From JALYJG01 sp033763555 (GTDB lineage: Bacteria; Pseudomonadota; Alphaproteobacteria; UBA9219), in NCBI GenBank assembly GCA_033763555.1, contig JANRKK010000029.1, positions 26,419-90,418 on the forward strand: DNA of 64,000 nucleotides. Reading direction: 5' to 3'. Positions 38,082-46,255 of the stretch are shown here, one piece after another. How positions within the stretch are numbered: the first letter of the stretch is position 1; each line of letters starts with the position of its first letter. Under the pieces are notes generated by a model. The model saw only the letters and a list, made by a program, of their open reading frames with translations, ran no database searches and was not told where the DNA came from. Both the position numbers and the translations under genes were made by a program.

Positions 38082-38843
38082 TTAATCGAGCAGAAGATCA
38101 CGGCCCATCTGCCGCAACGCGACACGGCGCGCCTGGTAATCCGGCATGGCCTGGGCCACGGTGCGCCAGAAACGCGGCCCGTGGTTTTTATGCGTGATGT
38201 GGCACAGCTCATGCACCACGACATAATCAATCAGCGGCAAGGGCGCCATAATAAGCCTCCAGCTGAGCCGGATGGCGTTGCCGGAACTGCAACTGCCCCA
38301 TTGGCGTTTGGGATTGCCGATAGCGAGGGAGCTGTAGCGCAGATTTAATTTCTCCGCCCAGATATCGAGCCGTTTTTGCAGTTTCACCTTCGCGCGCTTT
38401 TTCAGCCAGAGCAGAATTTCCAGCCGCGCCTCTTCCTGCAAGGCATCTTCCGAAAGATCATGATCGGGCAAATTGACAAGAAAACGCCGTGGTGTGACGC
38501 GGCAGCGTTGCGGCGTCGCATCCTGCGTAATACGCAGATGGTAATCATGCCCGAGATAGCGGATGGTTGCGCCGTCTTGGCAGCGGCGCGGCAGGGCAGG
38601 CGTCGCCATTTGCAGCCGCGCCATATGCTGCGCAATCCAGCCGGAACGGCTCAACAGCATATGGTGTATAGCCGAAAGCCGCGTGCGCGGCGGCGCCATC
38701 ACGCGCAGGCGCAAATCCGGTTCGATGCGGAAGGCAATACCGCGCCGCCGTCTGCTGTTGCGGATGACCGTGAACAAAACCTCCCGGCCGCCGAGATTGA
38801 GGCTGCCGCTTTCTTCGGCGGGTTGGGTTTTGAAAAATTGCAT
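38082..38843 (-). CDS. YgjP-like zinc metallopeptidase
   Basis: A 253-residue protein of the YgjP/DUF45 family with the zinc motif VVHELCHITHKNHGPRFW near residues 214-231 and WGSCSSGNAIRLSWRLIMAP before it. The N-terminal half has the SprT-type beta domain. The cell role of the family is poorly known. ATG 38843; the gene precedes mutM in a two-gene leftward operon. Confidence 0.88.
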   Translation of the reverse strand: MQFFKTQPAEESGSLNLGGREVLFTVIRNSRRRRGIAFRIEPDLRLRVMAPPRTRLSAIHHMLLSRSGWIAQHMARLQMATPALPRRCQDGATIRYLGHDYHLRITQDATPQRCRVTPRRFLVNLPDHDLSEDALQEEARLEILLWLKKRAKVKLQKRLDIWAEKLNLRYSSLAIGNPKRQWGSCSSGNAIRLSWRLIMAPLPLIDYVVVHELCHITHKNHGPRFWRTVAQAMPDYQARRVALRQMGRDLLLD

Positions 38844-38900
38844 ACGCTTACGGGTTGCTGAGGTGGGTCTGCTGCTTGAAATATAACCCGTATCCTGCGA

Positions 38901-38923
38901 GGAACAAGAAAGCTTTCTGTTCC
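38901..38923. promoter_or_regulatory. Dyad upstream of the crp-like gene
   Basis: GGAACAAGAAAG (38901-38912) pairs with CTTTCTGTTCC (38913-38923) as a near-perfect inverted repeat with a single extra base. It lies 26-48 bases before the start of the Crp-like gene, in a position to control it. It does not match the TGTGA-type site found after the gene. Confidence 0.4.
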
Positions 38924-38948
38924 AAAGCCCCTATGCTATCGGAGGGCC

Positions 38949-39659
38949 ATGAAGACAGACGAAAGCCATAAGATTGAAGACTTGCTGAGACAGCATGAAT
39001 TCTTCAAGGCTTTTAGCCCGGAAGAGCAGCAAACCTTGTTGCAGCAGGGCCAGCTGCGCAGCTTTGCTCCGGGTGAAGTGATTTTTCAGCTTGGCGATGA
39101 AGGCACTTACTGTTTCCTCATTCTCGAAGGATGCGTGCGCGTTCATCTCAGTACCCCGGACGGCAAAAACCTTCTGGTTAAGCGGTTGCAGGCGGGCGAG
39201 ATTGTCGGGGAGATGGCATTGCTCGATGGCAAGCCGCGGTCAGCCAACATCACGGCGGAAACAGCGGGCCGTTTTTTCCGGTTGGAACGTTCTGTCTTTC
39301 TGCCGATGCTGGAAGCTAATCCCGTCGTCGGCCTTGCTGTGATGAAGGCTTTGACCAGTCGTTTGCGTGCGACAACTTTTCTTCTGGAATCCATAGCGCT
39401 GCAGAGCCTGCCGGAACGGCTGGCGCAATATCTGTTGCAGCTTAAGGACAATCACGGCGAGCTTTCCGGCTCGGGCGTAAAAGTTTCGCTGGAAATCCGG
39501 CAGAGCGATATTGCCGATCATCTGGCATCGTCGCGGGAGAGCGTGAACAAGATTTTCAATTTATGGCAGCAGCGCGGGTATATCGCCCTGTTGCCGCACA
39601 ACGCCTGCATTATTAAAGATGAAGATGCCTTGTTAAGGATTGCGCATCCGGCCGCCTGA
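38949..39659 (+). CDS. Crp/Fnr family regulator, probable cyclic nucleotide receptor
   Basis: A 236-residue Crp/Fnr protein. The cyclic nucleotide domain keeps the phosphate-binding cassette GEMALLDGKPRSA near residues 87-99. The C-terminal HTH around 185-212 has SRESVNK at 195-201, keeping the Arg-Glu pair that E. coli CRP (SRETVGR) uses to read TGTGA. There is no iron-sulphur cysteine set, so it is not FNR. GGAGGG precedes ATG 38949. A TGTGA-N6-TCACA site follows the gene. Confidence 0.88.
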   Translation: MKTDESHKIEDLLRQHEFFKAFSPEEQQTLLQQGQLRSFAPGEVIFQLGDEGTYCFLILEGCVRVHLSTPDGKNLLVKRLQAGEIVGEMALLDGKPRSANITAETAGRFFRLERSVFLPMLEANPVVGLAVMKALTSRLRATTFLLESIALQSLPERLAQYLLQLKDNHGELSGSGVKVSLEIRQSDIADHLASSRESVNKIFNLWQQRGYIALLPHNACIIKDEDALLRIAHPAA

Positions 39660-39664
39660 ACAAA

Positions 39665-39680
39665 TGTGACCTGCTTCACA
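39665..39680. promoter_or_regulatory. Perfect CRP-type binding site
   Basis: TGTGA-CCTGCT-TCACA is a perfect match to the CRP core consensus TGTGA-N6-TCACA. It lies between the Crp-like gene and the phosphodiesterase gene, about 64-79 bases before the latter's start codon. A weak TTTAGT at 39701-39706 sits about where a -10 element would fall if the site worked as a class II activator. Confidence 0.75.
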
Positions 39681-39743
39681 GCGCAGCAGGGCCTCCTCGA
39701 TTTAGTCTGACCTCCTCGAAACATTCATTTCATGGAGGCTGAC

Positions 39744-40949
39744 ATGTTTGACGCACCTGCTCTTGAACATTTTGTTGATCCTTCGGATGTCGACGCTCTT
39801 TTCGCCTGCGACTCCCTCAATCCCCATGATGTCTGCCAGACCCTGCGTAACTTCTATGCCGCCATCCAAAGCAGCCGCCATACCGGGCTGAACTACACCA
39901 CAAGCCATACAGCCGAAGCGGTAGCTCAGCTTGTCGTTGGCCATTTCAATGAAGCGGTACGGAATTTCGGGCAGACGCCAACCGTCGACGAGCAAGCCCG
40001 TCTGGCGGCTTTGGGACAGGCTTTTCAGAAGCTTGGCGGCGCGATGGATGAGCTTGATAACGCCCGTTATGCAAGGGGTGAACCGCCTTACCACAACACC
40101 AATCACGGGCTGCTTGTCATGGCGGTCAATCTGGTTGTCGGTCGCGCACAGCGGAAGCTGGATGGCTATCCAGGCGGCAGGGGGTTGAGCGTTTCACGGC
40201 TGCTGGATGAAATGTTTGTTTCGCTGGCATCGCTCAACCATGATTATGCGCATGATGGAACCAACAACCGCGCAACGGGCGCCTATGTACCGGGGCGGTT
40301 GGAACTCATCTCGCATAATTTACTGGAGCCTATTCTGAAAGAAGCTGGCGCATCCGCTCAGGATATGCTGCGCGCCCGCTGGATGACTTTTGCCACAGAT
40401 CCTGATTTGCCCGGCAAAATCACCGAACATGCCGCGGCGCATGTGCTGGGTTATCCTGTGCTTGCGCTCAGCCGGAAAGCTCTGGATGAGCGGATCGATG
40501 CCTTGCCGCCGGAAGATCAGAGCATCTTGCGCGCCTTCCGGGATGCCATGATCAAGGATCCGTTTCTGGCCGAAGCGTCGGTGCGGCTGAAAGGATGCGA
40601 CATGGTGCCTTCTTTCGGGCTTTCGGTGACGAACTGGTGCCATGAAAGCTTGCGGTTGAATGCCGAAATGACCGCACTGGATTCTTCCAAGCCGATTGTG
40701 ACGGCGGATGGAAGCCCCGTCGCTGCGGCAGGGCTTTTTGTGCAGTGGGCCTTTATCGGTGCGGAAGTCACCGGAAGCCAGGCGGCTGTGCAGGCAGGGC
40801 CGCGTGTGCGGTTTATGCATCCGGTCGTCGATTATCTTTTCGGCGCGATTGTCAGGAAGATTCAGGCCGCGAACTGGAATGCTGTGCCGGAGCCTGTGCG
40901 GCAATCCATCATGAAAGCTGCGTTTGCCGGGTATGATCTGAAATTATGA
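39744..40949 (+). CDS. Class I (eukaryote-type) cyclic nucleotide phosphodiesterase-like protein
   Basis: A 401-residue protein with the HD-type metal-binding signatures of class I phosphodiesterases: PYHNTNH near residues 115-121, and LNHDYAHDGTNN at 164-175, matching the family pattern HDxxHxGxxN. ATDPDLPGK near 218 and KGCDMVPSFG near 283-292 fit the later metal and substrate regions. Such enzymes hydrolyse cAMP or cGMP and are rare in bacteria. ATG 39744 follows GGAGGCTGAC. It directly follows the Crp-like gene and a CRP site. Confidence 0.75.
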   Translation: MFDAPALEHFVDPSDVDALFACDSLNPHDVCQTLRNFYAAIQSSRHTGLNYTTSHTAEAVAQLVVGHFNEAVRNFGQTPTVDEQARLAALGQAFQKLGGAMDELDNARYARGEPPYHNTNHGLLVMAVNLVVGRAQRKLDGYPGGRGLSVSRLLDEMFVSLASLNHDYAHDGTNNRATGAYVPGRLELISHNLLEPILKEAGASAQDMLRARWMTFATDPDLPGKITEHAAAHVLGYPVLALSRKALDERIDALPPEDQSILRAFRDAMIKDPFLAEASVRLKGCDMVPSFGLSVTNWCHESLRLNAEMTALDSSKPIVTADGSPVAAAGLFVQWAFIGAEVTGSQAAVQAGPRVRFMHPVVDYLFGAIVRKIQAANWNAVPEPVRQSIMKAAFAGYDLKL

Positions 40950-40980
40950 GGTTAGGCAGAGGCCGTGATGTGCTTAAGCC

Positions 40981-41358
40981 TTACATGCCTGCCGGGTTGT
41001 GGGGATGCAGTCCGGCGGCATGGACGGCAAAAGTGGCGGCCAGTGCGAACAGCGTCCAGAAAACATATTTGGCAGCGGTTTTGCCGGGCTCCGGCTTGTG
41101 CACGGCGCAATCTTCGTGATGCGCATGGTGATGGCGGCGGTGCCAGGCATCATCCAATCCGCAAATCGCCAGCGCAACAATGGCGGCGAACACATATTCC
41201 TGCCAGCGCTCAAGCCGCAGGAAAGCCATGCCCGCCCGTGTCGCCAGCAGGGGCAGAAGTCCGCAGCAGATAACATGCTTGCTGAGATGTGGAAGGGCCC
41301 GGGCGGCAAAGCGCGACATATGCGTGGCAGCGTGGTTGATGGTGACGGCGACGTTCAT
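40981..41358 (-). CDS. Small membrane protein with histidine-rich loop (MerC-like?)
   Basis: A 125-residue protein with at least three membrane segments (HVICCGLLPLLATRAGMAFL, EYVFAAIVALAICGLDDAW, AKYVFWTLFALAATFAVHAA). The CC pair in the first segment recalls MerC/MerT metal transporters, and the loop WHRRHHHAHHEDC could bind metal, but the likeness is weak. I chose ATG 41358; the frame is open to 41460. It converges with the phosphodiesterase gene. A palindrome lies upstream. Confidence 0.55.
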   Translation of the reverse strand: MNVAVTINHAATHMSRFAARALPHLSKHVICCGLLPLLATRAGMAFLRLERWQEYVFAAIVALAICGLDDAWHRRHHHAHHEDCAVHKPEPGKTAAKYVFWTLFALAATFAVHAAGLHPHNPAGM

Positions 41359-41385
41359 GTGAATAGCATATCCCGGCGTTTGAAT

Positions 41386-41398
41386 GTTATAATATAAC
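41386..41398. promoter_or_regulatory. Palindrome upstream of the histidine-rich membrane protein gene
   Basis: GTTATA-A-TATAAC is a perfect 13-base palindrome 28-40 bases before the start at 41358, overlapping TATAAT-like hexamers on both strands. It could be an operator or just an AT-rich promoter core. Confidence 0.35.
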
Positions 41399-41422
41399 GC
41401 TGGATGCGGATGCTGAGTCAAG

Positions 41423-41437
41423 AAGCTAAAATAGCTT
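41423..41437 (+). repeat. Small inverted repeat before vsr
   Basis: AAGCTA-AAA-TAGCTT at 41423-41437 is a perfect 6-bp stem in AT-rich DNA at the left edge of the restriction-modification island. Confidence 0.3.
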
Positions 41438-41500
41438 GAAATTAAAGAAAAAGCAGGCAATTAAAGCTGTCCGGGGCATTGCAAAGCGAAGACGGAGCCC

Positions 41501-41905
41501 ATGGTTGACATCTTTTCAAAGAAAAAACGTTCTGAAATTATGCGAAACATCAGGTCCAAAAATACAGGACCCGAGAAGCGCTTTCGCAAAGAGCTCCGGA
41601 ACATGAAAATCAAGCATTTCCGTCACGGAAAAAACTTGCCTGGAAAGCCAGATTTTATCCTTCCCGAATACAAAATGGCTGTTTTTATAAATGGCTGTTT
41701 CTGGCATAGCCACACATGCATTGATGGCCGCACACCCAAAAGCAATTCCCAATACTGGCGGGACAAAATAGAGGCCAATAAGAAAAGGGATAAGAGAAAT
41801 TACAGGCGCTTGAGAGGGCTTGGCTGGCAGGCCGTCAACATATGGGAATGCAAGCTTGTGCAGGGCGTCCGCCGGGTTGCCCGGCATATTCAGAAACTCA
41901 GTTGA
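41501..41905 (+). CDS. vsr: Very short patch repair endonuclease
   Basis: A 134-residue Vsr protein with the start MVDIFSKKKRSEIMRNIRSKNTGPE shortened here as SKKKRSEIMRNIRSKNTGPE, the catalytic region GKPDFILPEYKMAVFINGCF and the zinc-site WHSHTC. It nicks DNA at T:G mismatches left by deaminated 5-methylcytosine, protecting methylated sites from mutation. It faces the restriction gene, and their ends overlap by eight bases. Its presence fits the neighbouring m5C methyltransferase. Confidence 0.93.
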   Translation: MVDIFSKKKRSEIMRNIRSKNTGPEKRFRKELRNMKIKHFRHGKNLPGKPDFILPEYKMAVFINGCFWHSHTCIDGRTPKSNSQYWRDKIEANKKRDKRNYRRLRGLGWQAVNIWECKLVQGVRRVARHIQKLS

Positions 41906-42983
41906 CGCACTTTTCCATAAAACTGTCGAGAAATACAGGATCAATGCCGCTTATTTTTCTTCTGCTGCAGAGGTAATAAAGTTCCTCCACAGCTGAATAG
42001 GGGAAAAATCTCACATCAAGAGGCTTGAAAATAGAATTATTTGCTTCTGTCAGGACTTTGTCCCTTATTTCATCGGGGGCAACAATGGCCCACCGGACAT
42101 CCTGGTATTTGGGGATTTTGTCGTAAAATTTTTTCATACGCGTCAAGCCGCTGGTCACGCCTGTACTGTGCTCAATCTCCATAACAGCAGGCATGCATGT
42201 TCCGTTTTTGAACCACAGAACATCGATAAGCTTTGCAGCCTCGGTGGCTTCACTATAAGACCGCAACATGCTCTCTTGTGAGAGAGAGCCTATGACTGAT
42301 GGCATTTCCCCAATCCGCTGCTCCTGATAAATAATGCCGCGGTCATTGCTGGCCACCCAGGTCCGGAAGCCAAGCTGCGCGCCAATTTTTATAAGGCATA
42401 TCTGGATTTGGGTATGGCGCCTTTGAGTTTCAATGTCGACGGCGCTCTCTTGCAGTGCCGGGGGAATATCCAGGGCATCGTCATACACAACAAAGGCCGG
42501 AGGCAGTTCCGATATAATCATATCCGTGTCAACGGCCTTCATAACCCCGTTCTCATGAGGCCGATCAGGCAGCCAGACAATGTGCTTGTGGCCTCTCTTA
42601 ACCTCTGTTTTGCCAGAGTTGACCACTTCAATCCTGCCGGGAAGGCATGTGTATATCTGGGGCGTGTGAGCTAGCAGGGCTTCAAGAACAGACCGCGTAT
42701 TGTAACTGCCGCCAAATACGCGGTCGACATTGACAGGGGTTCCCGGAACAAGATTATTTGCCAGTCTCCACAACATGTTTGAGGATATATGGCTGATTTC
42801 CGCCGTGTCTTCTGTTCCCCCTTTTTTTGGGTTGAACCGTTTTATAGCAATAGGTCCCTCGGGCCGCTCTAGACTAACTATAGTAATATGGCCACGGGTT
42901 TTCTCGTTAACATAATTGTAAAATCTATTACGCGGCAGCCCTGCTATGGCGCTCACCAAATTGCTTGCTGTCAGTTTTTTCAT
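41898..42983 (-). CDS. Putative type II restriction endonuclease (PD-(D/E)xK type)
   Basis: A 361-residue protein without a named family that I can assign, but with a likely nuclease core: IDVLWFKNGTCMPAVMEIEH supplies D and ExE in the spacing of PD-(D/E)xK enzymes, preceded by QICLIKIGAQLGFRTWVASN. It lies immediately downstream of and overlapping by 56 bases the m5C methyltransferase, the usual arrangement of a restriction pair. It is AT-richer than the surrounding genome. The cut site is unknown. Confidence 0.75.
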   Translation of the reverse strand: MKKLTASNLVSAIAGLPRNRFYNYVNEKTRGHITIVSLERPEGPIAIKRFNPKKGGTEDTAEISHISSNMLWRLANNLVPGTPVNVDRVFGGSYNTRSVLEALLAHTPQIYTCLPGRIEVVNSGKTEVKRGHKHIVWLPDRPHENGVMKAVDTDMIISELPPAFVVYDDALDIPPALQESAVDIETQRRHTQIQICLIKIGAQLGFRTWVASNDRGIIYQEQRIGEMPSVIGSLSQESMLRSYSEATEAAKLIDVLWFKNGTCMPAVMEIEHSTGVTSGLTRMKKFYDKIPKYQDVRWAIVAPDEIRDKVLTEANNSIFKPLDVRFFPYSAVEELYYLCSRRKISGIDPVFLDSFMEKCVN

Positions 42984-44076
42984 CGGCTTGCTCCAAAAAT
43001 CGGTAAACAGCCTCAGCTAAGCCCTTTGCCATAAGATAGGGAACGCCGTTGCCGACCGTCTTGAACATATTAGATAAAGTCATGTCCTGCGGCAATTCAA
43101 ACTCCCGGGGAAGCGACTGAATGGCCAAGGCCTCAGCAACATTGATACGCCTCGGAAGATAGGGGTGCAAATGCACCTCATTGTTGCCGTAGCAGGCTGT
43201 CGGGGAATATTTCCAGCGGTGCAGACGCTTGAATGATTTGCGGCTGCTGTCTCCTTCGGCAATAGATTTGAATTTTTTAAGCCCGGCACGCGGTTTAAAG
43301 CAGTGTTTGGCATTAGGGTGGGAGTCAACATTGTTTTTTTGAAACCAATGCTCCACGGTGAGTCTGAGAGGGATAGCGCTGGGCGGCTTTTTGCGGCTTT
43401 TAGGGGAGAAGGGCATTTTCGCAGGCCATGGGCAATTGAAAGCCGTTTCTTTGCTGTGGGACAGCACTTTTTCAAAATCAAGGGCTGGAAGTTTCTTGCA
43501 TTGCAGATTTAAAGTGCCAAACAGCAATATGCGTTCCCTGTCCTGGGGGACTCCGAATTCTATAGCATTTGAAAGGCGGTCTTCCAGCGTATATCCAGCT
43601 GCCGCCAATTTGTTTTTAAGCGAGTCATAAAATTTGCGGTGCCGCTTTGTGTGCCATAGGCCTTTGACGTTTTCAAAAACGAAAAAATCCGGGCAATGTT
43701 TGGCAATTAAATCAACATAAACTTCAGAAAGTTTACCGTTTGGTCCTTTGCGCCCCTTGTTTTTCCCGCCAATGGAAAAATCCGGACATGGAGGGCCGCC
43801 GACAAAGCCTGTAATCCGTCCGGCTTTTCTTGCCTCAGCGATGTTTTTGCGCAAAACGTGGCTTGGCGCTCCGGCAAGGAATTTTTCTATAGAACATGGA
43901 TAATAGCCCAAAGATGGCTTCTTGAGGCCCATGACCTTGCGGGCATGCATATATGCATCTAAAAAAGGCTTATGGCACTCATTCACCAGAGCGATTTCAA
44001 AGCCCGTTTTTTCAAAGCCAAGATCCAGAAAGCCGGCTCCGGAGAAAAACGAGAATATGAGAGGGCTTTTTTTCAT
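42928..44076 (-). CDS. DNA (cytosine-5-)-methyltransferase
   Basis: A 382-residue m5C methyltransferase with motif I FSFFSGAGFLDLGFE, the catalytic motif IV VGGPPCPDFSIGG with its cysteine, motif VI FENVKG, motif VIII QDRERILLFGT and motif X MFKTVGNGVPYLMAKGLAEA. The target recognition region lies between about residues 215 and 310. It protects the host from the adjacent endonuclease. No clear ribosome site precedes ATG 44076. Base use is AT-richer than the housekeeping genes nearby. Confidence 0.93.
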   Translation of the reverse strand: MKKSPLIFSFFSGAGFLDLGFEKTGFEIALVNECHKPFLDAYMHARKVMGLKKPSLGYYPCSIEKFLAGAPSHVLRKNIAEARKAGRITGFVGGPPCPDFSIGGKNKGRKGPNGKLSEVYVDLIAKHCPDFFVFENVKGLWHTKRHRKFYDSLKNKLAAAGYTLEDRLSNAIEFGVPQDRERILLFGTLNLQCKKLPALDFEKVLSHSKETAFNCPWPAKMPFSPKSRKKPPSAIPLRLTVEHWFQKNNVDSHPNAKHCFKPRAGLKKFKSIAEGDSSRKSFKRLHRWKYSPTACYGNNEVHLHPYLPRRINVAEALAIQSLPREFELPQDMTLSNMFKTVGNGVPYLMAKGLAEAVYRFLEQADEKTDSKQFGERHSRAAA

Positions 44077-44183
44077 GGAGTATTATTAGGGAAGAGTGTG
44101 ACGCATTTTGCCTTCACAGGTGGGCCTTTTCAACAAAAATTGGTCCTTAAAATAGGTCAAAAGATACAATTCAGAGGGACATA

Positions 44184-45101
44184 ATGGCTATCACAGAAAA
44201 ACAAACGCATCCGAGGGACTTTCCTGCTCAATCTGTAACCCACCTCAACCTCACCGTCATCGTCCCGGTTTACAATCACTGGCATCTGGTGCCGGAGCTT
44301 CTGGCCTGTCTGGAATCACAGACGCTGGATAAAAGCCGATTTGAACTTTTGCTGGTCGATAACGGCTCGGATTCTGTTCCCACACTAGCGCTGCCGGAAT
44401 GGGCGCGGTTGCTGGTGTGCCCGACGCCCGGTTCCTACGCCGCGCGTAACGAAGCCATCCGGCAGGCACGCGGGCCATTGCTGGCTTTTACGGATGCTGA
44501 TTGCCGCCCCAGACCACAATGGCTGGAGAAAGGTCTGGCTGAATGCCGCGCGGGTCACATGGCGGGTATTGTCGCGGGCGGCATTTCGGTCGAGCCCGAG
44601 GACTGGAATCGGATAAGTCTTTACGAAATTTATGACGTCGCGCTAGGTCTGCCGCAGAAAAGATTTGTCCGCTACGGTTTTGGTGTGACAGCCAATCTGT
44701 TCGTGCCGCGCGCAGTGATCGATAAAGTCGGCCCCTTTGAATCGAAACGTTTCTCCGGTGGCGATGCCGAATTTTGCCGCCGCGCGACAAGCCTTGGCGT
44801 TGCCCTGTCCTATTGCGAAGATGCTTCCATCATGCATCCGGCGCGCCGCAGCTGGCGCGAGCTGGAATCCAAGCTTCGCCGCGTCAAAGGCGGCCAGCTG
44901 GCCGCAGGGCCCTTGAAACGGCGCGTGATCTATGCGGTGCGCACCGTGATGCCGCCTGCGGTGGCCTGGCTTTATGCCATGGCCGCACCGCGCCTTTCCT
45001 TCCGGCAGCGACTCCTTGTCTGCTGGGTGCAGTTCAGATTATGGTTTGTCGAGCTTTCCGAGCTTTTCCGGCTACTGCGCGGAAAGCGACCTGTGCGTTA
45101 A
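44184..45101 (+). CDS. Glycosyltransferase family 2
   Basis: A 305-residue GT2 with LTVIVPVYNHWHLVPELLAC, ELLLVDNGSDS and LLAFTDADCRPRPQWLEKG (DxD). The C-terminal region has hydrophobic segments (VMPPAVAWLYAMAAP), so it may associate with the membrane. AGAGGGACATA precedes ATG 44184. First gene of the rightward glycan operon after the restriction island. Donor unknown. Confidence 0.86.
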   Translation: MAITEKQTHPRDFPAQSVTHLNLTVIVPVYNHWHLVPELLACLESQTLDKSRFELLLVDNGSDSVPTLALPEWARLLVCPTPGSYAARNEAIRQARGPLLAFTDADCRPRPQWLEKGLAECRAGHMAGIVAGGISVEPEDWNRISLYEIYDVALGLPQKRFVRYGFGVTANLFVPRAVIDKVGPFESKRFSGGDAEFCRRATSLGVALSYCEDASIMHPARRSWRELESKLRRVKGGQLAAGPLKRRVIYAVRTVMPPAVAWLYAMAAPRLSFRQRLLVCWVQFRLWFVELSELFRLLRGKRPVR

Positions 45102-45190
45102 ACGACTTTCGACGCGGCGTTTTTTCACCTTTTCCCCATTTCCCAAACTACCTATAGTGTGGCGTTTCGCCGTTCCGTCCGGAGTGTTTC

Positions 45191-46249
45191 ATGAAGCGCG
45201 TTCTGGTGCTGGCCAAGTCTTTTCCGCATGCCAGCCATAATTATATCAATAACGATGTCGAATATCTCGCGTCGCGCGCCGAGATTCTGGTGCTGTCGCT
45301 GAACCAGCCACGTTCGCCTTTTTACTCTACGGTTCCCTTCGATTATTTCGATAACCGTAAGCAGCTGATGGAACAGGCCCGGGTTTTTAAGCCAGATATC
45401 GTTCTTGGCTGGATGCTGCCAAACCATGCTTTCGCCCGCCATGTCGCTGAAAATCTGGGGGTTCCTTTTATTCTCAAACTGCACACGTCGGATTACAATG
45501 CGCCCAAGCGCGGCTGGAGTTCTTTGGCGCGTCGTCTCCACACCAACTGCATGAGCGAAGAAAAGCTCAGCAAGGCTTACCGGGCGACGCATCGCTCCAT
45601 CGCCAAAACGGCCAACTCGAAATATTTGCAAGGTGTTTTTTGTTTGCCGGGTTTCCGGGAGGTGTTCGCGCCGTTTTTTCCGGAGAAAAAACTTTTCAAC
45701 ATGCAGCCGCGGTTTTTCTACGATAAATTTCATGATGAAGGCCCGAATGGTGACCGGATTTTGATCGTCGGCTCCCTGCTGCAGGGGCGCTCAACCCGTT
45801 TTGCGTTTGGCGACGTTATTGCTGGAGCAGGATGCCCGGTGGACTGGTACCCGGTTTCAACGCCCGGCTATATGTGGACCAGCGTGCCGAACCGACCGCC
45901 GAACCTGCATTTGCAGCGTTATGTACCGCCTGATGCGATGCCCCCAATTTATAAGCGTTATAAGGCGATGCTGCTGGCGGGAACGGGTAAATTCTCGCGT
46001 GGGCTTTCGCTGTCGGTTCTGGAAGGGCAGGCGGCGGGCGTACAGACAATCGCACCGTCCCTGCGGCCGGATTTCGACGATTTCATTACAAAGGGCGGCG
46101 GCTATCTCTTCAACGATATTTCAGAAATTCCTGATTTGTTAAAGAAAATTCCCGATCCCGCGCACCGTGCCATGGGTTTCCGCAATGCGCGCGATTATGA
46201 CATGCAAGGTGCCGGGGATGAATTTGCCCTTGCGGGCCTGAGCTTGTAA
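45191..46249 (+). CDS. Glycosyltransferase, GT4-like
   Basis: A 352-residue protein starting VLVLAKSFPHASHNYINND, a GT-B type N-terminal pattern, with DIVLGWMLPNHAFARHVA and, in the C-terminal half, GLSLSVLEGQAAGVQTIAPS, which resembles the donor-binding EGxAxG region of GT4. A GGAG site precedes ATG 45191. The C-terminal end is short. It is followed six bases later by a broken GT2. Confidence 0.78.
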   Translation: MKRVLVLAKSFPHASHNYINNDVEYLASRAEILVLSLNQPRSPFYSTVPFDYFDNRKQLMEQARVFKPDIVLGWMLPNHAFARHVAENLGVPFILKLHTSDYNAPKRGWSSLARRLHTNCMSEEKLSKAYRATHRSIAKTANSKYLQGVFCLPGFREVFAPFFPEKKLFNMQPRFFYDKFHDEGPNGDRILIVGSLLQGRSTRFAFGDVIAGAGCPVDWYPVSTPGYMWTSVPNRPPNLHLQRYVPPDAMPPIYKRYKAMLLAGTGKFSRGLSLSVLEGQAAGVQTIAPSLRPDFDDFITKGGGYLFNDISEIPDLLKKIPDPAHRAMGFRNARDYDMQGAGDEFALAGLSL

Positions 46250-46255
46250 CTGCAT

